Shown here: piece after piece, positions 9,853 to 19,261 of the stretch
Layout: every line of letters starts with the position of its first letter
How positions within the stretch are numbered: the stretch's first letter is position 1
Source: Clostridium sp. C8-1-8
GTDB taxonomy: Bacteria > Bacillota > Clostridia > Clostridiales > Clostridiaceae
Assembly: GCF_009928445.1 (NCBI RefSeq)
Contig: NZ_JAABNO010000006.1
Location: 62,001-126,000, forward strand
Reading direction: 5' to 3'
DNA length: 64,000 nt
Made by a program: the position numbers and the translations under genes
Notes under the pieces: model-generated
Told to the model about the DNA's origin: nothing
Seen by the model: the letters and a program-made list of their open reading frames with translations, nothing else
Database searches by the model: none

Positions 9853-12018
9853 CTATTTATATGCCGGTACCTCAAAATACAATGTAGGATTAGACATCTT
9901 ATCAATAAGTTTCTTTATATTTGTAGTTTGTGCCTTTGCCCAGTTAACATCAGTTGCATATTCGTGATATACATCCTGATAGTTCCACTTCATTTTATAT
10001 AATGTATTTTGCTGATATTTTAGACTTGTTATATAATCAGTTGATATAAAGCTAGCTCCACCAATTATTGCACTATCAACTGTGAACCACCCTTGTTTAT
10101 ATGCATATTCTGATCCTAATCTTTCAGGGTCACTGTTTTTAGCACCAATGCCATACATATTATATACAATCCTTGGTTCAACAGTTTGTCCATCAACTGA
10201 AGTAACTAAAATACCATTTGCTAACCTAGATAATCCATTATTAGTTTCATGTAATGAATGTGATACTAAGTATATTGGATTGATATTGTATCTCTTACCT
10301 CCATCAAGAAAAGCTTGACCTTTTCCATCTAAAATTCCTTGTCCTTTTACTGCATTGTTTAAATTATCTACTGATATTCCTTCAGCATAATTTAACTTCA
10401 AGAACATATATCTATAGGTATCATTATTTAAGAAATTATTTACATCCATATAGTATCTAACATCTTCATTGGTAGCAGGAGTATTATCCCAATAAGTATT
10501 GCCACCTTTTTGAATTTGTTGATTTACATAATAATCAAATGTATTATCGTATTGCTTATAAGTAACTATTCCTTTTAGGTAGAATGAAGTAAACTTATCT
10601 AAAATAGAACCATCCTTACCACATATAGAGATCTTTATATCATGCTTGCCAACAGACATTCCATTTGTAGACAGAACATAATTAAATCCGCTATTTGAAC
10701 TTTCTTTGTAGTTACTATAAGCACTACCAACATCGTCTCTTCTATAGCCTATTGCTGCATCTCCTACGTAGACTCCATCAATATATACTTTAACTTGAGC
10801 TACACCAGCAGCATTTACTCCCCATCCACCTATCAGAACTTGATCAGATAATATGGTACTATTAGGAGCTGGTGAATCAATGTTGGCTTTAGGTTCTGGT
10901 TTAACTATATTTATATTGAATTGTCTAGTTTCACTACTTTGATCATTATTGTTAAATCTAATTTGTATTAAATGATTTCCTGGTTTAATGGTATCAAATC
11001 CCACCGAGCACTGATATCCACTTTTCAATGAATTATCATAATCAGGGTAAACTTTATTAACATCTGGTCTCATTAGACCTATGGTTCCTTGTCCAACATA
11101 ATTACCATCAATACTAAGCTCCACTGACTTAACACCTGACGGACTTAAAGCCCATCCTCTTATAGCAAAATCGCTTGTTATATTGCTTCCGTTACTTGGC
11201 TCGTCTATCTGATACATAGCACTTCTAATATAATAGTTAAAACTAACAGTATTTGCTTTAGAAGTTCCATCAGCTCCGTTACCTACAACCTTTATTGTAT
11301 GACTTCCAGGTGAAAGATTTGCAGTATCCACAGTATACTTATATCCACTTCTATCTCCATTAGGATACCCTGGATAAGCAGCTGCTACATCAGGCCTCAT
11401 ATCTCCTAGAGTAGCATACCCTTTAAACATATCATCTAAATAAACTCCTACAGACTTCATTCCTGAGCCATTTAATGCCCATCCTGTAACTAATATGTTT
11501 TTTGAAAGATTTATGTTCTGTGTAGGATAGTCTATGTAGGTAATAGGATCCTTTTGAGTTTTTTGAACAGTTACACTAGTAGATTTTTGAGAGTTATCCA
11601 ATCCTATCTGTTCAACTGTTATCGTATGATTGCCATTGGATAACTTTGCTGTATCTAGAGTTAAACTGTATCCACTTCTATCTCCAGATGGATACCCTGG
11701 ATAAGCACTGTTTACATCAGGTCTATAGTTGCCAATATATGCATTGCCATTAAAGTTGTCATCTACATATACTCTTACCTCTCTCAAAGCAGCTGGATTT
11801 AAAGCCCATCCAGTTACTAAAGTATAGGGTGAAAGCTGGCTATTACTTGTAGGCGAATCTATGCACATCAGCATCGGCTTAGTACTTGAGGCAGCTTCAT
11901 TTTGACCAGATTGAGTAGAACTCAATGCGTACACTGGTGTAGAATACATGAAAAAAACATAAATACATACAGTAAAGGACAGTACTTTTCTAATCATCCT
12001 ATTCTTTAAAAAATTCAT
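9853..12018 (-). CDS. Secreted endo-beta-N-acetylglucosaminidase-like protein with four Ig-like repeats
   Basis: 721 aa exported protein. A signal peptide at ~1-31 (VLSFTVCIYVFFMYS, cleavage near VYA-LS) is followed by four ~100-residue repeats like those of the neighbouring amidase (GWALN..G, RPDV..AYPGYP, RSGY). The C-terminal ~230 residues form a LytB/Mannosyl-glycoprotein endo-beta-N-acetylglucosaminidase-type domain: YNINPIYLVSHSLHETNNG includes the likely catalytic Glu, followed by NMYGIGA and WFTVDSAIIGGASFI. It would cleave the glycan backbone. It starts 4 bases after the flippase stop, so it is translated with the polysaccharide genes. This suggests that the polymer is assembled into or through the wall together with remodelling enzymes. 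Confidence 0.9.
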   Translation of the reverse strand: MNFLKNRMIRKVLSFTVCIYVFFMYSTPVYALSSTQSGQNEAASSTKPMLMCIDSPTSNSQLSPYTLVTGWALNPAALREVRVYVDDNFNGNAYIGNYRPDVNSAYPGYPSGDRSGYSLTLDTAKLSNGNHTITVEQIGLDNSQKSTSVTVQKTQKDPITYIDYPTQNINLSKNILVTGWALNGSGMKSVGVYLDDMFKGYATLGDMRPDVAAAYPGYPNGDRSGYKYTVDTANLSPGSHTIKVVGNGADGTSKANTVSFNYYIRSAMYQIDEPSNGSNITSDFAIRGWALSPSGVKSVELSIDGNYVGQGTIGLMRPDVNKVYPDYDNSLKSGYQCSVGFDTIKPGNHLIQIRFNNNDQSSETRQFNINIVKPEPKANIDSPAPNSTILSDQVLIGGWGVNAAGVAQVKVYIDGVYVGDAAIGYRRDDVGSAYSNYKESSNSGFNYVLSTNGMSVGKHDIKISICGKDGSILDKFTSFYLKGIVTYKQYDNTFDYYVNQQIQKGGNTYWDNTPATNEDVRYYMDVNNFLNNDTYRYMFLKLNYAEGISVDNLNNAVKGQGILDGKGQAFLDGGKRYNINPIYLVSHSLHETNNGLSRLANGILVTSVDGQTVEPRIVYNMYGIGAKNSDPERLGSEYAYKQGWFTVDSAIIGGASFISTDYITSLKYQQNTLYKMKWNYQDVYHEYATDVNWAKAQTTNIKKLIDKMSNPTLYFEVPAYK

Positions 12019-12021
12019 TAA

Positions 12022-13440
12022 TTATCTCCCCCTTTTTTTTAAAACTTCTTTAATTCTACCTATATTCTTAAGATCATTAAAGAAAAACAAAACAACTATT
12101 ACGGAATATATGATTAGGTAAGATAAGAATCCAAGATACCACTTATCTATATAAGCGCAAAGTACAAATCCTACACTTAAAATTATACCAGTTATAGTTT
12201 CCTTAAACAAACTTATATGCATTGTTTTAACAAAAAAAGCATCAGAATATATATTCCAAATTAAAAAAGCTAATAAAGTGGCCCAAGCTATTCCCACTGG
12301 CGTTTTTATAATTACACAAGCTAAAAAGTTACAGATTATGGCCAATACAAATGCAAAGATATTGTTCTTGGTATATTCTTTATTTAACTTCAAAGCTTTA
12401 TAATAGTTTAGAGCTAATATAGTTATTTGGCCACTAAATAAAACCGTAGGTGTTAGCACTAGGACTAGGGGTAGTGAATCCATATATTTAGGCAAGTAAA
12501 GCTGTATTATAAATTTTATAAAGAAAAAAGCTAAAAAAGATAAGGATAAAACTAAATTTAAGCCCTTCTTAATTGTTGAGTATGCTTTTCCTAATTTATC
12601 CCCCTCAAGTCTCGCTATATAAGGAAATACCACTGTAGAAAATGAGTTAATTAATAAATAAAATAATGTTATTATGGAATATGCAAATGAATACATCGCA
12701 AAATCTCTTAAAGTGAAATACTTTTCTATAAATATTCTGTCTAACCCAAGTATAATCAATGTAATAAGATTACCGATCATCATTAAGAATCCTGAAGAAA
12801 AGTTTTCCTTTATATCATCCTTCAAATCCATAATCCTTTGACTCTTAGCTTGCAAGATATCTTTGTTATAGTATAAGAATATGATCAATGTAAATAGATT
12901 TGCACCAGTAGTAAGCATTACAAATGCCATATGCACATCTATTTTTAATATAAATAATACAATACACCCTACAATATATAATAGCTTTGATGCTATCATA
13001 CTATATGAATACAACTTAAACTTCCTAGTAAATTGACTTATAAATGAAAAGAAGGTTGATAGATTCAATATAAATCCATTAAATGCTAACAAATAGAATA
13101 AATCTCTCTTTATCGGCTCTTTTATCATTATAAACGAAGCAACAAAAATAATTACTGCTGTTATTAGTTGAAATAATAAAAGAAAGTTAAAATATGTCTT
13201 AAACTTCTTTTTCGGAATGTCATCATATTCATAACTACCATAGTTTACAAGAACTCCGTCATTAAATCCAAATTGAAATATACCTACATAGGTAACGTAG
13301 AGTGTAAAAATTCTAAAATATGCATATTCATTTATGTTTAGTATTTTTGGAATAACCAATGCAGTTATTACTCCACCTAAAACATTGATAGAATTAGCAC
13401 CTAAAGTATATGCAAAATCTTTGATATTTTTATTTTTCAT
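12022..13440 (-). CDS. Wzx-type flippase of the rhamnose operon
   Basis: 472 aa polytopic protein of the polysaccharide-export flippase family, with about 12 hydrophobic segments, starting MKNKNIKDFAYTLGANSINVL. It is more distant from the two other Wzx copies in the window. An in-frame TTG at 13446 exists, but AGAGG is spaced correctly only for ATG 13440. The gene overlaps the end of the polymerase gene by about 11 bases, so the two are likely translationally coupled. The pair forms the export and polymerisation step for the rhamnose-containing repeat unit. Confidence 0.88.
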   Translation of the reverse strand: MKNKNIKDFAYTLGANSINVLGGVITALVIPKILNINEYAYFRIFTLYVTYVGIFQFGFNDGVLVNYGSYEYDDIPKKKFKTYFNFLLLFQLITAVIIFVASFIMIKEPIKRDLFYLLAFNGFILNLSTFFSFISQFTRKFKLYSYSMIASKLLYIVGCIVLFILKIDVHMAFVMLTTGANLFTLIIFLYYNKDILQAKSQRIMDLKDDIKENFSSGFLMMIGNLITLIILGLDRIFIEKYFTLRDFAMYSFAYSIITLFYLLINSFSTVVFPYIARLEGDKLGKAYSTIKKGLNLVLSLSFLAFFFIKFIIQLYLPKYMDSLPLVLVLTPTVLFSGQITILALNYYKALKLNKEYTKNNIFAFVLAIICNFLACVIIKTPVGIAWATLLAFLIWNIYSDAFFVKTMHISLFKETITGIILSVGFVLCAYIDKWYLGFLSYLIIYSVIVVLFFFNDLKNIGRIKEVLKKRGR

Positions 13441-14623
13441 AACCAATCCTCTTATTATATATATATAATATTATTCTATAAAGAATTGGGAATACAAGCT
13501 GCATACTCATTCCTGCAAATACAATCATATTTGAAAAAGTACTTAGAACAACCATATTGCACATCATACTTATCGCTACTATTCTTAACTTATTGTTTTT
13601 TCCAACTAACTTCATATAAATAAATATTACTGCCATAAGATATATAAACTGAAGTATTACACCAATCCAACCTAGATAATAAAAACCACCCATGTATAGA
13701 GTTCCAACAATCAATTCTTTCTTTATTAGCTTTACATGATCACTTATCTGAAAAGGTTCTTCTTTTACCAATCTTCTCGCTACTATATCAGGTAAAACTT
13801 CTCTAGTTACAAAGTTTTTAATATTAGTTGAATTAATTTCAGTGTTATTATCATCGATATTTAGCTGCAAATTAGCTAAAGGCGAAGAAATATATATATA
13901 TGACCAAAAAAACGGCTTAGGAATAATCTTATTATTTCTAAAGCTTTCAGACGCCCCTCCTATGTCCAGTATATATTTGCTGCTAAATTTATCGTAAGTA
14001 TGATCTGATAGACTTACTCTATAGTTTCCAAAAAAACCAAATAGATATAGAAAGGCAATACCTATAACTGCTAATGAAATTATTATCTTTTTATTTAGTA
14101 ATCTCCTAATACCTATCATACTTAAAAATACAAATAAGCTTCCCAAAAATATATTTATTATCAATCCCCTAGATACAATTAGTAATGCAGGAACATAATT
14201 TAATAAATATAAAACTAATACAATTTTGTTTTTAGTAGATAGGAATAAATGAAATAAATATACTCCATAGAATATTGTGAAGCTAAATAGAAATATGTGA
14301 AAAGTAGGTATACCTGAAAACTCCAAATAATTTATTTTTGAGTTTAATAGTGGCGCCCCTCCCGCATATATAAATTCCGCAATATAACCTAAGAAAATTA
14401 GCACAGATATATATTTAATCTTTTTGTTATATTCTATAGTTTCATACCTTAGCTCACCTTTTTTATGGCTTCTTATACCCAAAAATGCTGAAATAGCAAA
14501 AGATAGAACAAAAAATAAAACTGTCCATATTGTTAAACTAGGATAAAGGTTGGACCATCCAAGTAAATAAACAAGTAAAACAGACAAAAAGCTTATAACA
14601 TATACTAAGAAAGGATTCGTCAT
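13430..14623 (-). CDS. Wzy-like oligosaccharide repeat-unit polymerase
   Basis: 397 aa membrane protein with about 10-11 predicted helices, a large extracytoplasmic loop around residues 195-300, and the segment LIVSRGLIINIFLG. Arg in the loops and the pattern of helices fit O-antigen/oligosaccharide repeat-unit polymerases (O-antigen polymerase superfamily). It would join flipped repeat units on the outer face of the membrane. The location between rhamnosyltransferases and the flippase supports this. Wzy proteins are poorly conserved, so the call rests mainly on topology and context. Confidence 0.78.
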   Translation of the reverse strand: MTNPFLVYVISFLSVLLVYLLGWSNLYPSLTIWTVLFFVLSFAISAFLGIRSHKKGELRYETIEYNKKIKYISVLIFLGYIAEFIYAGGAPLLNSKINYLEFSGIPTFHIFLFSFTIFYGVYLFHLFLSTKNKIVLVLYLLNYVPALLIVSRGLIINIFLGSLFVFLSMIGIRRLLNKKIIISLAVIGIAFLYLFGFFGNYRVSLSDHTYDKFSSKYILDIGGASESFRNNKIIPKPFFWSYIYISSPLANLQLNIDDNNTEINSTNIKNFVTREVLPDIVARRLVKEEPFQISDHVKLIKKELIVGTLYMGGFYYLGWIGVILQFIYLMAVIFIYMKLVGKNNKLRIVAISMMCNMVVLSTFSNMIVFAGMSMQLVFPILYRIILYIYNKRIGYEK

Positions 14624-14634
14624 ATATTTACCCC

Positions 14635-15516
14635 CTAATCTTTTTTATAAAATCTTCCTTTTTTGTAATCACTAAAGCCTTCTACAATCATGCATAACTT
14701 TTTTAACTTATTTTTCTCAAATAGGGTAAGCCTAGCAATCTCTTGAAAAAACAAATTTTTATCATGCTTAACCCATTCTGGGAAGCTTTGCTTATATTTC
14801 TTCCATATATATAACCTGTTTCTAGTCATATAATATCTTCTTAAGGCTGAGTGATTACTAGACGTTATATTCTTACCAAAAAGCTTATAAACTTTGGTAT
14901 CCCCAAGACTATGAAGTAATATGGCATTATTGACTTTCAATATGGCATAATCATTAAGTTTTACCCTTAAGCAAAAATCATGATCTACTAGATCTATAAA
15001 TAATTTTTCATCGAAATCCCCTATCTTATCAAATACACTCATATCAATAAGACTTCCTGAACTAATTTCAGTTAGCACATATTCATATTCTGTATTTACA
15101 GAAACTTGGTTAGCATAATAAGCTTGCTTTTCTACATGATTAGGAACTAAAACTTTAATTTTCTCTTTATCCTTATCATTTAAGCCTTCATAGGTCGCAA
15201 TCATATTATAAACTAAATCTTTTGTACAAATACTATCTTGATCTAGTGTAATTATAAACTTAAAGTCATTTTTTCGTGCATACTCAATTCCTATATTAAA
15301 TGCCTTAGCAATGCCAACATTTTCATTATTATAGATAATCTCAATATCTTCCTCAGCTTTAAAACTTTCTAATATTTTTAAATTTTCCGGGTTAGATCCA
15401 TTATCTACAATTAAAGTTTTCTTCACTTGATTTCTTATTGCCGCTATGCCATCAATTATACCTTGTCCTGCATTATATGAAACTACAACTGCGCATATTG
15501 AATCGATATTTATCAT
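14635..15516 (-). CDS. GT2 glycosyltransferase, rhamnosyltransferase-like
   Basis: 293 aa inverting GT-A enzyme. It starts MINIDSICAVVVSYN, and has IVDNGS (~40), NVGIAKAFNIGI (~70), the DXD-like metal site LDQDS (~95) and a C-terminal motif DHDFCLRVK (~185). The LDQDS and DHDFCLR pair is typical of RfbF/WbbL-like dTDP-rhamnosyltransferases, and it is co-transcribed with rmlACB. GGAGAG positions the start at ATG 15516; a TTG at 15528 would overlap that site. It probably adds L-rhamnose to the growing lipid-linked unit. Confidence 0.87.
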   Translation of the reverse strand: MINIDSICAVVVSYNAGQGIIDGIAAIRNQVKKTLIVDNGSNPENLKILESFKAEEDIEIIYNNENVGIAKAFNIGIEYARKNDFKFIITLDQDSICTKDLVYNMIATYEGLNDKDKEKIKVLVPNHVEKQAYYANQVSVNTEYEYVLTEISSGSLIDMSVFDKIGDFDEKLFIDLVDHDFCLRVKLNDYAILKVNNAILLHSLGDTKVYKLFGKNITSSNHSALRRYYMTRNRLYIWKKYKQSFPEWVKHDKNLFFQEIARLTLFEKNKLKKLCMIVEGFSDYKKGRFYKKD

Positions 15517-15562
15517 AATACTCTCCAATCTATTCTCACAATAAACATATTTACTTTAATAA

Positions 15563-16564
15563 CTATCTTTTTATTAAATGATTAATATCCTCAATACTCG
15601 GATGATTGTCCATAAATATCTTTCTCTTTTCTCTGATCTTAGGAATTAGTCTTTTAGCTTCCATAGTGTATTTAAATACGAATCTCTCATACATCAACGA
15701 ATATATTATCAGCGCAAAGCTTCTACATATCTTTTTTAAAACCTCCATTGGAGGCACCTTTTCGAATTCATTCTTTTCTAAAAGAAGTATATGGTTTCTA
15801 TGAGAAATCCCCCTTAGGAACTCTGATTGGGTTTTTCTATGTTTAATAAAGTTCAAAACTCCACCTTTAGATCCTCCAAGACCCCTTCCATGAAAGGCTA
15901 CAGCTTCTGGATAATACATGCACTTAAATCCTGCTAAGTTCAATCTCCAAGAAACATCTATATCTTCTTTGTATGCAAAAAAGTCTTCATCGAAATACTC
16001 GTTTTTCACCTTTATATCTTCCAGAGAACTTCTTCTATAGAAAGGTGCTGCACCACATACGCCGAAGATTCTTTCTATAGAGTCATACTGCCCTCTATCC
16101 TCTTCGTTTTGACCTCTATCCTTAAACTTTCTATTACTGTAGAACTCAATACCAGCACTATCAATATAATTTAATTTCTTATCGTTTTTAAAATCGTATT
16201 TCAACAACTTTCCAGATAGAGCGGCAATCTTAACATCTTTTTCAGCATAGCAATACAATTTGTAGATGAAATCTTCTTCTAAAATAATATCTGGATTTAA
16301 AAGCATTATATATTCACCTTTTGAAACTTCTATCCCTTGATTTGCCGCTCCTGAATAACCTTTATTATCACTATTGTTTATTTTCACTATGTTTTCTGCA
16401 TCATACAATTGATCAAACAGTTCAAAAGATCCATCTTTAGAGTTATTATCTATAAAAATAATTTCTAGATTTTTATAGGTTTGATTAAGTATAGAATTCA
16501 TACATCTTTCAATATAGTCTTTATTATTAAAATTTATTATTACCAAGCTAACCAATTTATCCAT
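15563..16564 (-). CDS. GT2 glycosyltransferase, rhamnosyltransferase family
   Basis: 333 aa GT-A enzyme with the N-terminal motif VSLVIINFNN, IDNNSKDGS (~40), NKGYSGAANQGI (~68), LLNPDI (~90, the DXD equivalent) and YKEDIDVSWRLNLAG (~200). The last motif resembles the WbbL/RfbF rhamnosyltransferase group. Just downstream of rmlB it belongs to the rhamnose operon. ATG 16564 is preferred because the ATG at 16573 lies within the ribosome binding site AAAGGATG. The acceptor is unknown. Confidence 0.86.
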   Translation of the reverse strand: MDKLVSLVIINFNNKDYIERCMNSILNQTYKNLEIIFIDNNSKDGSFELFDQLYDAENIVKINNSDNKGYSGAANQGIEVSKGEYIMLLNPDIILEEDFIYKLYCYAEKDVKIAALSGKLLKYDFKNDKKLNYIDSAGIEFYSNRKFKDRGQNEEDRGQYDSIERIFGVCGAAPFYRRSSLEDIKVKNEYFDEDFFAYKEDIDVSWRLNLAGFKCMYYPEAVAFHGRGLGGSKGGVLNFIKHRKTQSEFLRGISHRNHILLLEKNEFEKVPPMEVLKKICRSFALIIYSLMYERFVFKYTMEAKRLIPKIREKRKIFMDNHPSIEDINHLIKR

Positions 16565-16591
16565 AAGCTTCATCCTTTATTATAATAAACT

Positions 16592-16639
16592 AACCTCTTT
16601 GTATTAAGCTTTTTAAAGCCTTAAAAATACAAAGAGGTT
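16592..16639 (-). terminator. Strong stem-loop between rmlB and the downstream GT genes
   Basis: A perfect 14-bp inverted repeat AACCTCTTTGTATT/AATACAAAGAGGTT (16592-16605 and 16626-16639) with a 20-base AT-rich loop. On the minus strand it is followed by AGTTTATTATAAT, a poor U-tract. In mid-operon it is more likely an attenuator or RNA-stability element than a full stop. The ~145-bp gap holds nothing else. Confidence 0.6.
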
Positions 16640-16719
16640 TATTTTGGTGCTAATTTCTACTATCCTATAAATCGCTGGTGGATTCTAGATGATAATAACT
16701 AATTAACCCCTCTAATAAT

Positions 16720-17769
16720 TTAATTGTACATCTTATCATAGTACTTTTGATATTCTCCAGAAGTAACGTGTTCCATCCATTGTCTATTATCTAAATACCA
16801 TTGAATAGTCTTAACTATACCTACTTCAAAAGTAGTTTCTGGGTACCAACCTAATTCTTCTTTTATCTTGTCAGGAGCTATACCGTATCTTCTGTCATGA
16901 CCTTTTCTGTCTTCAACATACTTAATTAGCTCTTCTGTTACGGATGCATCTACATTGTCATGAACATATGCAACTACAGTCTTTACTATCTGAATATTAG
17001 TTCTTTCATTATGACCACCAACATTGTAAACTTCTCCAACTCTGCCATCTCTTACAACCATGTCGATAGCCTTACAATGATCTTCTACATAAAGCCAATC
17101 TCTTATATTAAGCCCATCACCATAAACAGGAAGATCTTTATGATTTAAGCAGTTATTTATAAGTAATGGTATTAGCTTTTCTGGGAAATGATATGGTCCA
17201 TAGTTATTAGAACATCTAGTTATAGTCACTGGCATGTTATAAGTATCAAAGTAAGCCTTAACCATGAAATCAGCTCCAGCTTTACTTGATGAATATGGAC
17301 TATGAGGATCAAGTGGAGTTGTTTCCATGAAGTAACCTGTTTCTCCAAGAGAACCGTAAACTTCATCTGTTGAAACTTGATGATATCTTACTCCTTCTTT
17401 CCATCCATTTTCTCTTTCCCATGCATTCTTAGCACAATTTAGTAAGTTTACTGTTCCTAAAACATTTGTACTTGCAAATATCTCAGGTTCTTTTATACTT
17501 CTATCTACATGTGACTCTGCTGCAAAGTTAACAACATAGTCTATATCATACTTTTCAAAAAGTCCTGTTACAAGCTCTTTATCACATATATCTCCTTGAA
17601 CAAATATATGGTTAGGATTTTCCTGTACATCCTTTAAATTCTCAAGATTTCCTGCATAAGTAAGCTTATCTAAGTTTATAATCTTAACATCATTGTATTT
17701 TTTCAACATGTAAAGTACAAAATTTGAGCCTATAAATCCTGCTCCACCAGTTACTAAATAAGTTTTCAT
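16720..17769 (-). CDS. rmlB: dTDP-glucose 4,6-dehydratase
   Basis: 349 aa extended short-chain dehydrogenase converting dTDP-glucose to dTDP-4-keto-6-deoxyglucose with tightly bound NAD+. The Rossmann motif GGAGFIGSNF is at ~7-16, NFAAESHVDRS at ~78, the catalytic region STDEVYGSLG at ~124 and YSSSKAGADF (YxxxK) at ~160. GPYHFPEKLIP and NIRDWLYVEDH are typical of RmlB. The start is ATG 17769 with AAAGGAG upstream; a longer frame to 17802 would overlap rmlC. It follows rmlC by a 4-base gap. Confidence 0.96.
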   Translation of the reverse strand: MKTYLVTGGAGFIGSNFVLYMLKKYNDVKIINLDKLTYAGNLENLKDVQENPNHIFVQGDICDKELVTGLFEKYDIDYVVNFAAESHVDRSIKEPEIFASTNVLGTVNLLNCAKNAWERENGWKEGVRYHQVSTDEVYGSLGETGYFMETTPLDPHSPYSSSKAGADFMVKAYFDTYNMPVTITRCSNNYGPYHFPEKLIPLLINNCLNHKDLPVYGDGLNIRDWLYVEDHCKAIDMVVRDGRVGEVYNVGGHNERTNIQIVKTVVAYVHDNVDASVTEELIKYVEDRKGHDRRYGIAPDKIKEELGWYPETTFEVGIVKTIQWYLDNRQWMEHVTSGEYQKYYDKMYN

Positions 17770-17773
17770 ATAA

Positions 17774-18346
17774 TTACTCTCCTTTATATTCAAATGGTAC
17801 ATCTAATTCCTTCAATGGCTTTTGCTTTTTATCCTTTTCTGATAAAAGCAACTCTTCTATTCCTTCTAGAGGCCACTGAACTGCTACATCAGGATCGTTC
17901 CATAAAAGTCCACTATCATATTCAGGTGCATAGTAATCAGTACATTTGTAATTAAATACGGCTTCATCTGATACTACTAAGAAACCATGAGCAAAACCTT
18001 CTGGCACATAAAATTGTCTTTTATTTTCTTCAGTAAGAAGCACACCTTCCCACATTCCAAAGGTAGGCGATCCTTTTCTAAGATCTACAGCTACATCATA
18101 AACCTGTCCTTTAGTAACTCTAACAAGCTTTCCTTGAGTATGCTTTGTTTGGAAGTGAAGACCTCTTAAAACACCTTTTTTTGATTTAGATTCATTGTCT
18201 TGAACAAAGTCCATCTTTAAACCTGCTTCAAAAAAGTCCTTCTTATTATAACTTTCCATAAAATAACCTCTGTTATCTCCAACAACATTAGGTTGTATTA
18301 TGTATAAGTCCTTAATCTTTGTTTCAATAAACTTAAACTGTCCCAT
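17774..18346 (-). CDS. rmlC: dTDP-4-dehydrorhamnose 3,5-epimerase
   Basis: 190 aa cupin enzyme that epimerises dTDP-4-keto-6-deoxyglucose at C3 and C5. Signatures are DNRGYFMESYN (~20), the catalytic-His segment GVLRGLHFQ (~58-66), VTKGQVYDVAVDLRKGSPTFG (~77) and VPEGFAHGFLV (~112). Length matches the family. It lies between rmlA and rmlB as usual in Firmicutes operons of the order A-C-B. Confidence 0.95.
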   Translation of the reverse strand: MGQFKFIETKIKDLYIIQPNVVGDNRGYFMESYNKKDFFEAGLKMDFVQDNESKSKKGVLRGLHFQTKHTQGKLVRVTKGQVYDVAVDLRKGSPTFGMWEGVLLTEENKRQFYVPEGFAHGFLVVSDEAVFNYKCTDYYAPEYDSGLLWNDPDVAVQWPLEGIEELLLSEKDKKQKPLKELDVPFEYKGE

Positions 18347-18375
18347 ACAAACTCACCTTCTTAATAAATATTATT

Positions 18376-19260
18376 TTATCTGTTTTTCTTCTCAATTTCT
18401 TCAACAACATCAACAAGATATTGACCGTATCCAGTCTTCATAAGAGGTTTTGCAAGCTCTCTAACCTGGTCAGCACTAATCCAACCTTTTCTAAAAGCTA
18501 TTTCTTCTAGACATGCAATGTAAGTACCTTGTGTATTTTGTACCGCTTCTACAAAGTTAGATGCTTGTAGCATAGAGCCGTGTGTTCCTGTATCTAGCCA
18601 TGCAAGGCCTCTTCCTAAAAGTTCTACCTTTAGAGTACCTTCCTGCATATATACTTTATTTAAGTCAGTTATCTCTAGCTCTCCTCTATCAGAAGGCTTT
18701 AGATTTTTAGCTTTTTCCACTACTGAGTTATCATAAAAATAAAGTCCTGGAACCGCATACTTTGACTTTGGTTTTTCTGGCTTTTCTTCTAAAGATATAA
18801 CCCTATCTTCACTATCGAACTCAACAACACCGAAAGCCTTAGGGTTTTGAACATAGTATCCAAATACCATAGCACCCTTTTCTAAAGCTGCTGCTCTCTT
18901 TAAATTATCACTAAATCTTTGTCCATAGAAGATGTTATCGCCTAATATCATAGCAACATTATCATCTCCAATAAACTCTTCTCCTATTATAAAGGCTTCA
19001 GCAAGTCCATTTGGAGCTTCCTGAACAGCATATTCAATCTTAAGACCTAATTCTGAGCCATCTCTGAATAACTCCTTAAAGTTAACTATGTCTCTTGGTG
19101 TTGATATTATTAATATCTCTCTTATTCCAGCAAGCATTAACACAGACATTGGATAGTATATCATAGGCTTATCATATATAGGAACCATCTGTTTTGACAT
19201 TGCCTTTGTTACTGGATAAAGTCTAGTACCTGACCCACCAGCTAGTATTATTCCCTTCAT
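18376..19260 (-). CDS. rmlA: Glucose-1-phosphate thymidylyltransferase
   Basis: 294 aa nucleotidyltransferase that makes dTDP-glucose, the first committed step to dTDP-L-rhamnose. The signature [18 protein letters not shown] is at the N-terminus. [19 protein letters not shown] follows, with LGDNIFYG (~107), [13 protein letters not shown] (~155) and [11 protein letters not shown] (~220). The start ATG 19260 follows GAGGAGG; an in-frame codon at 19278 adds MRRIYK but overlaps the end of the preceding GT gene. Length is normal for RmlA. Confidence 0.96.
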   Translation of the reverse strand: MKGIILAGGSGTRLYPVTKAMSKQMVPIYDKPMIYYPMSVLMLAGIREILIISTPRDIVNFKELFRDGSELGLKIEYAVQEAPNGLAEAFIIGEEFIGDDNVAMILGDNIFYGQRFSDNLKRAAALEKGAMVFGYYVQNPKAFGVVEFDSEDRVISLEEKPEKPKSKYAVPGLYFYDNSVVEKAKNLKPSDRGELEITDLNKVYMQEGTLKVELLGRGLAWLDTGTHGSMLQASNFVEAVQNTQGTYIACLEEIAFRKGWISADQVRELAKPLMKTGYGQYLVDVVEEIEKKNR

Positions 19261-19261
19261 C

